A DNA stretch of 64,000 nt from Engraulis encrasicolus (Eukaryota; Chordata; Actinopteri; Clupeiformes; Engraulidae), in NCBI RefSeq assembly GCF_034702125.1, contig NC_085872.1, forward strand, positions 33,682,088 to 33,746,087, given 5' to 3'. The notes beneath the pieces are model-generated. The model did not search any database, was not told the DNA's origin, and worked only from the letters and a program-made list of their open reading frames with translations. Made by a program: the position numbers and the translations under genes. This document shows positions 56,269 through 64,000 of the stretch, piece by piece; positions within the stretch are counted from its first letter, which is position 1; every line of letters begins with the position of its first letter.

Positions 56269-58707
56269 AAAATCTTATGTAGCCTTATTTCTCAAAATAT
56301 AAATGGCTGAAATATAGGCCCAGGCCTACAGTTTCTCCATGCGCCAATGTCATACTGTAGTCATTGTTTTGCCGTTTTGCATTTACGCCGCAAGAATACA
56401 CCCCCCCCCCAAAAAAAAAGGCCCGTGTGAGAAGGACCCCCCCCCCCCCCGGACAAAATAAACCCCGGCTGCCCCCATAGTTTCCAAAATTTCTGTGGGA
56501 AACACTGGATGATCATCAGTGCTTTTCGGGTGAGGCATGCGGTGTAAATGTCCTGCAGGGAGGGGAGTGGTACTCCAATGATCTTCTTCGCTGTGTTCAC
56601 AACACGCTGGAGTGTCTTCCTGTTTTTCTCCGTGCAGCTTCCTCCCCACACTATGATGCAGCTGGACACGACGCTCTCTATGGTTCCTCTGTAGAATGTT
56701 GTCATGATGGAGGGTGTAGCACTTGCCTTCTTTAGTTTGCGCAAGAAGTAGAGATGCTGATGGGCCTTCTTCGCCAGTGATGTAGTGTTGGTGGTCCAAG
56801 AGAGGTCGTCGCTGATGTGCACTCCAAGGAACTTGGTGCTGCTCACTCTCTCCACAGCATCACCGTCGATGGTCAGTGGTGGCAGTTGTTTTTGGACCCT
56901 CTGAAAGTTGACAACAATCTCCTTTGTCTTGTTGACATTCAGCAGGAGGTTGTTGTCTTTGCACCATCTGGCCAGCAGGTCTACTTCTTCTCTGTAGAGG
57001 GTCTCATCGCCCTTAGTGATGAGGCCCACCAGTGTTGTATCATCCGCAAACTTCACTAGATGGTTAGTGCTGTGGGTCGTTGTGCAGTCATGTGTCAGCA
57101 GCGTGAACAGCAGGGGGCTGAGAACACAACCTTGCGAAGCCCCCGTGCTCAGGGTCAGGGTGCTTGAGGTGTTATTCCATACCCGTACTGCTTGTGATCT
57201 CTGCATCAGGAAGTCCAGCAGCCAGTTGCAGAGGGAGGAGCTGAAACCTAGTTTGTCCAGTTTTCTGATGAGTTGTTGTGGTAATATGGTATTGAATGCT
57301 GAACTGAAGTCAATGAACAGCATTCTCACATATGAGTCTTTATTGTCCAAGTGGGTGAGGGCTGGATGGAGGGCAGAGCAGATTGCATCCTCCGTGGATC
57401 GCTTGGCTCGGTATGCGAACTGGTAGGGGTCCAGGGTGGGGGGTTAGGGTGGCTTTGATGTGTGACAGGATAGCCGTTCGAAGCACTTCATGATTATGGC
57501 GTCAGTGCTACAGGACGGTAGTCATTGAAGCATGATGGTGATGATTTCTTCGGCACGGGTATGATGGTAGCAGCTTTGAAAAGTGATGGGATGACTGCTT
57601 GCTCCAGAGAGATGTTAAAGATGTCTGTGAAGACATCCTTCAGCTCTTCTGCACAATCCTTCAACACTCGGCCAGGTATGTTGTCTGGGCCAGCTGCTTT
57701 GCGTGGGTTGATGGTGGCCAGTGTCCTCTTCACACTGGCAGAGGACAGGTACAGGGGTTGATCATGGGGGGGAGGGGGAGTTTTCTGTGGATGAGTGTCA
57801 TTTTGTGCTTCAAAAACGGGCAAAGAAACTGTTCAGGTCATTTAGCAGAGAGGTGTTGTTGTCACAGCTTCGTGGTGCGGGCTTATAGTCCGTGATGGCC
57901 TGTATGCCCTGCCACAGGCTCTGTGCATCTCTGCTGTCTTTGAAGTGTGTTGTTATTTTTTTCTGAGTATTCCTTTTTTGCTTTCCTGATGCCCTGGGAC
58001 AGGTTTGCCCTTGCTGCTTTTAGGCCAGCTACGTCTCCTGCTCTGAAGGCTTTGTCTCTGGCCCTCAGCAGTCTGTGAACGTCTCCTATGAACCATGGCT
58101 TCTGGTTGGCCCTGGTGGTGATGCGTTTTATTTCTGTAACATCGTCAATGCATTTTGTGATGTAGGAGGTCACGGTGTCTGTGTACTCCTCAATGTCAAT
58201 GTGGTTGCTGTGGGTGGCAGCTGTTTTGAACATGTCCCAATCTGTGGTTTCAAAGCAGTCTTGTAGTCGTGACACGGCTCCCTCTGGCCATTTTCTCACC
58301 TCCTTCAGAGCTGGTTTGGTGAGTTTTACCTTTTGTCTGTAGGCTGGCAGTAGCAGAATCGTTAGGTGGTCTGATAGGCCGATGTGGGGGATGGGCTTTG
58401 CCTTGTATGCTCCTTGTTTTGGGGTATAAACAAAGTCCAGGGTGTTTTGTCCTCTTGTTGGAAAGTTAACATGTTGGTGAAATTTTGGAAGTACTGTTTT
58501 GAGATTTCCGTGGTTGAAATCTCCCATGACCACTGTGAAGGCATCTGGGTGTGCATCTTGTTGTTCACTGATTCCCCGATGCAGCTCGTTCAGTGCCTCG
58601 CTTCTGGCGCTGTTGGTGTTGCTAGGGGCGAGGTAAACTGCGACCAGTAGAATGGCGGATATTTCTCTTGGTAAATAGAAGGGTCTGCACTTGATGATCA
58701 TGAACTC

Positions 58708-58739
58708 GCACACGCACACACACGCACACACACGCACAC

Positions 58740-58779
<40 letters not shown>

Positions 58780-58830
58780 ACGCACACACACACACATATT
58801 TATATATATATATTATATATATATATCCCC
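58708..58830. repeat. (CA)n and (TA)n tract at the LINE copy 2 border
   Basis: CACACGCACA units pass into CA and then TATATA. Marks the 5' truncation point of LINE copy 2. Confidence 0.85.
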
Positions 58831-59331
58831 CCTTCTATATGTATATAGGCCTAATGTGAAATATGTAAATATGTACATTACAATGTATAATTAATATATT
58901 GTGCAATATAATGGCTGCGTTCGTAATGGCGCATACACACTTTGCCATTTCAATGCATTTTTCTAACCAGAATGCATTGTAATTTTGCATTGCGCCATCA
59001 CTTGCGATGTCGGTTGAGTTGCGATCCCTCCCACGAGTCGCACCACTCGCGCTATTAAAGTTCACTTGCAAAAACAGAACACAGAGGCAAAAACAGAACA
59101 CATAGCACATGGATGCTAAACACAGTTTGCAAAGGACGTTTCACAGAGGTTTTGAGTTTTGTATGCTTGTTTCAGTTGGGCTTTATTGGCGTTAAAATAA
59201 TAATAAATTAAAAAAATCTCTGACGGAATTAGCGAGGTCCAGGCCTCGGTGGCCTCAAACGTGGCTACAGCCATGCCCTTGACTTGTCACTACCTAACGA
59301 TGCAACATTTGTTTTGTTCAGCCCTTTAGGA

Positions 59332-59660
59332 CAGTGGTTTTCAAAGTGGGGGCCAGGGACCCCCGGGGGGGACGTGGGGGGGCTGGGGGGGGAGGCGCGG
59401 AAAGTTGGTAGGAAATAATAAAATTGAATTATTGAAGAAATTGAATAACTAATGTACACCAAAAATAAACCAAAAATGAGCTAAATAATATTCCCATTAG
59501 TTAATAGTTTATAGTGGGGCACTGACTCGCAGGCCTAGACTATGGTTGTGAAAGGGGGTGCACAGGAAAAGTAGTGCGGCACGGCCCATGTGAAGGGGGC
59601 CTTGGCTGGAATCTACCAGGGTATGGGGGGCCTTGGCACGGTTAAGTTTGGGAACCCCTG
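59332..59660. mobile_element. hAT MITE, 8-bp TSD
   Basis: Starts CAGTGGTTTTCAAAGTGGGG, ends GTTTGGGAACCCCTG. The exact CTTTAGGA duplication lies at 59324-59331 and 59661-59668. Intergenic. Confidence 0.88.
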
Positions 59661-59669
59661 CTTTAGGAT

Positions 59670-60934
59670 AGACTTTCCTCAGCGTCCCAGAAAACAAAGA
59701 AACTACAACCAAAGCCGCGTATCCCTCAGAATTCAGAACCCCAAAAGTTTTCCTCCATTGTTTACACCCAATTTTTGGTCCTTGAGATACAATTATGAAA
59801 ACATCTCACACCCATCTATCAAAACCAATTCCACTGAACTACAAGCACAAGTCCTTCTTTCCACATTAGCACTTCAGTTCTTTTTTTCCACATTTTTTAA
59901 GTCTTTCAGACATCAGTGACAGGACAGTTTAAGAGAGAGATCATTCAAAGTATTTGTAGTATATTATCATAATCAGTCATTATTCAATGTGCTTGGGGGA
60001 AATCAGGCCTAGTTATATTTCTTTCTGATGGGGCCTATTATTCTTGCATCACCAATAAGCTTGATGATGATCATTGCTTTGTGTATTGTTAGAAGTTGTA
60101 AAAAGTGACGTGATCTATGGGAGCCCATTTTAGCAAATTCATATTCCTGCGAGTAAAATCACACCACATAGTTGAGAATTGCTTAAAGATAAGAATTACG
60201 TAGGCCTACGGATATGTGCGCTTGAAATGTATTCAGAGTGTTTGCACTGGAGTCCTATTCAGGTGTAACACTAAATTGATCTTACAGAGGGCCGTGGAGG
60301 GGTGGCAAAACCATTTTTTAGATCCTATCATTTAGCAAGGTATTTTTTTTATCAAGCAGGTTATCTAGTGTTTTCTTTCTTGTTTGAGATCTGTCACTCA
60401 ATGAACGTTCACCCCAGTGATAACGAGCTTTGTTTTGCCTTCCCTTTGTATAGGCCTACACTCCTCACATTTAATCAAATACAACAATGGTATTTTAAAT
60501 GAGTTGGCCTGACCGTGCCTTCCTCCGAAGTAAACCAGCCTATTGGCTCCCTCTGGTGGCCGTTAGGCCTACTCTCATTTTAGGTGCTCTCCCATTAGTA
60601 GGCCCGGGGACCACAAGAGTTATTTTATTGGGTGTATTGTAGCAAAGTTCTTGGACTTTGACACATAGCCTGACGCGGCATTCTGCCTGAAGGGAGACTG
60701 TAGGTCAATCAGACATACCACGAGGACAGCATTTCAAAAGAGAACACCCTAAGAACATCGCAAGTAGCCTAATAGGCCAAGTGACAGAAATATATAGGCT
60801 ATCTGCTACTTTTACCTGCTTCGGACGGAGGCTACCCCACGTTCCTGTTTTATTAGCGTTTGCTGCGCAAGGACACGAGTGAACAGAGGGGAAACTTTAA
60901 AATTCAGAATCAATTTGCGTGAAATCACAGCAAA
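59670..60934. other. Intergenic and 5' side of the TM6SF-family gene
   Basis: No exon or bounded repeat recognised. Contains three copies of TAGGCCTA. The last 150 bp before the start codon at 60935 presumably hold the promoter/5' UTR, with no TATA box near. Confidence 0.4.
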
Positions 60935-62985
<2,051 letters not shown>

Positions 62986-63025
62986 GTAAAGCTGTAACCT
63001 GCTACTACAGTATGCTGCCTGTACG

Positions 63026-63240
63026 GGGCAGCCATGGGTCAATGGTTAGAGCGCTGTCCTTTAGATCAGAGGATTGCAGGTTCAAATCCCACCCTTACCA
63101 GCACCTTCATCCATGGCTGAAGTGTCTTTGAGCAAGGCACCTAACCCCACATTGCTCCAGTGCTTGTGACCAATACCCCGTACCTAAATAACCATAAGTC
63201 GCTTTGGATAAAAGTGTCAGCTAAATGTAATGTAATGTAA
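63026..63240 (+). mobile_element. tRNA-derived SINE (V-SINE/HE1-like)
   Basis: The head carries GGTTAGAGCGCTG (A-box region) and GGTTCAAATCCC (B box). The 3' end is the teleost LINE-shared tail GTCGCTTTGGATAAAAGTG, then CTAAATGTAATGTAATGTAA. Lies in the intron after exon 4 of the TM6SF gene. Confidence 0.85.
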
Positions 63241-63849
63241 CCTGAATACAGCGCTTTGCTTGGCTATATTTCACAAAGGTCAGCACGTCACATGTTTACA
63301 GAAGCTGATATAAGGCCTAGAATACATCTGTAGTTAGTACTTAGTAGTGAGGTGAGTTATCGTGTGTCATGCTTTATCCACTTACAGCGGGTGTATTTGC
63401 TGTGTGCTGCAATTGGCGGAGGAGTGTAAAAAAGATTCATAATGATATAAACATCCACCATAATGACAGTGTCAGATTCTTCACATTTTCCCAGATTTAT
63501 AAAGCGCTCGCTATGAAAATCCAGCCATTTCTGAACCAAATATGACAAGCCAATCATTTTTTGCCTCTAAGGTCTCTTGATCTGTCAGTCAGTTTGATGG
63601 AATCCTGTCCAGTTCCATCACTGTTGTCTAAAGCCTGCAAGCCAGAAAAGCCACAGTGCAGCAAAAGCATGCGGTGTGTCCCGTGTGGGGTATAAGTTGC
63701 TCATGTACATGCAGTACATACAGTACAGTACACTGCAGATTAGAGGCAAGGGGGTAGAAATGCAGCAGGGGAGCAAAGAATGACTGAAGTGTTAAGTGGT
63801 CATAGCTGGATCATCTCTGCTGATACACGACACTTGAAGAAACGGTTAA

Positions 63850-64000
63850 AAAAGATAGAAAAGTCTGCTGCAACCAGGATTTCATGCTCCCAATTATTTT
63901 TTATTTTTTTTCTGTGACGTTTCGGGTAGAACCCTTCTTCAGACGTCTGTGCATGAAATCCTGGTTGTAGCGGACTTTTCTCTCTTTTTTTTTATCTGGC
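63850..64000. repeat. Hairpin element with GTTTCGGG centre, cut by the window edge
   Basis: AAAGTCTGCTGCAACCAGGATTTCATG pairs, in reverse complement, with CATGAAATCCTGGTTGTAGCGGACTTTT. The centre has GACGTTTCGGGTAGAACCCTT and CTTCAGACG. Same design as the hairpins at 36401 and 56091. Confidence 0.75.

Larger units (their letters stand above)
54058..56507. mobile_element. TIR DNA transposon inserted in LINE copy 2
   Basis: Ends CAGTGTTTCCCATACA and TGTGGGAAACACTG are inverted. Comparison with copy 1 shows exact interruption of the LINE, with GATGA duplicated (54053-54057, 56508-56512). Near both ends lies TTTGGAAACTATGG-type sequence. No transposase ORF; most of the length is made of later insertions and simple repeats. 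The TIR looks hAT-like but the 5-bp duplication does not fit the usual 8 bp. Confidence 0.75.
53071..58707 (-). pseudogene. LINE copy 2, broken and split by a 2.45-kb insertion
   Basis: Same family as copy 1. The 3' tail (CAAGT)n sits at 53071-53099, the GT-rich 3' UTR at about 53444-53770, and the ORF 3' end at 53880-54057. The ORF resumes at 56508 and continues to 58707, where homology stops in a CA repeat; the 5' third of the ORF is missing. Frameshifts against copy 1 occur near 57446, 57473, 57499, 57816 and 57960. The catalytic FADDTTLVG is still readable near 57030. It is older than copy 1. Confidence 0.88.

Noticed and set aside
63035..63095. tRNA-like A and B boxes
   Set aside because: No paired acceptor stem, and the sequence continues into a SINE body and tail, so it is a SINE head.

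Overview
This is a vertebrate nuclear window, almost certainly from a ray-finned fish. The genes are split into short GT-AG exons whose translations match bony-vertebrate protein families. The spaces between exons hold fish-type repeats: tRNA-derived SINEs with the GCTTTGGATAAAA tail, many hAT, Harbinger and TTAA-target MITEs, long CA/GT and CT tracts, and jockey-type LINEs. The palindromic octamer TAGGCCTA is strikingly frequent. The species cannot be named from the sequence. No bacterial features, CRISPR arrays or rRNA genes are visible.

Layout, left to right. (1) 1-14.7 kb, minus strand: a K+-dependent Na+/Ca2+ exchanger, best match slc24a2 (NCKX2). Its 3' end lies off the left edge, and its introns carry several MITEs. 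(2) 14.7-18.9 kb: intergenic, with a CT/CA microsatellite and a hAT MITE. (3) 19.4-21.6 kb, plus strand: saraf, complete in six exons. (4) 24.0-28.8 kb, minus strand: a glutamate transporter like slc1a1 (EAAT3), complete in twelve coding exons and facing saraf tail to tail. (5) 28.8-32.5 kb: intergenic MITEs and a short retroposon. (6) 32.5-48.4 kb, minus strand: tspan5-like tetraspanin, complete in eight coding exons. (7) Inside its first intron, 39.4-47.0 kb: a young, gag-only LTR retroelement with 2.2-kb LTRs. (8) 49.0-58.7 kb: two copies of one LINE. The first has an intact ORF; the second is broken and split by a nested stack of DNA elements. (9) 60.9 kb to the right edge, plus strand: the first four exons of a TM6SF-family gene.

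The host genes are membrane proteins. Two act directly on calcium handling (NCKX exchange and SARAF control of store-operated entry), and one imports glutamate with sodium. Their adjacency is synteny, not an operon, and I infer no shared pathway. All exon joins listed were checked for reading phase and GT/AG borders.

The most unusual object is the LTR element. It has a gag ORF but no pol, a 4-bp target duplication, and an 83-bp tandem repeat at the LTR/leader border that repeats the LTR end plus primer-binding-site sequence. Other notable structure: a LINE > TIR transposon > TTAA fold-back nest; perfect or near-perfect hairpin elements sharing a CTGAAGAAGG...CCGAAACG module; CA repeats starting 7-15 nt after two 5' splice sites; and the TAGGCCTA excess.
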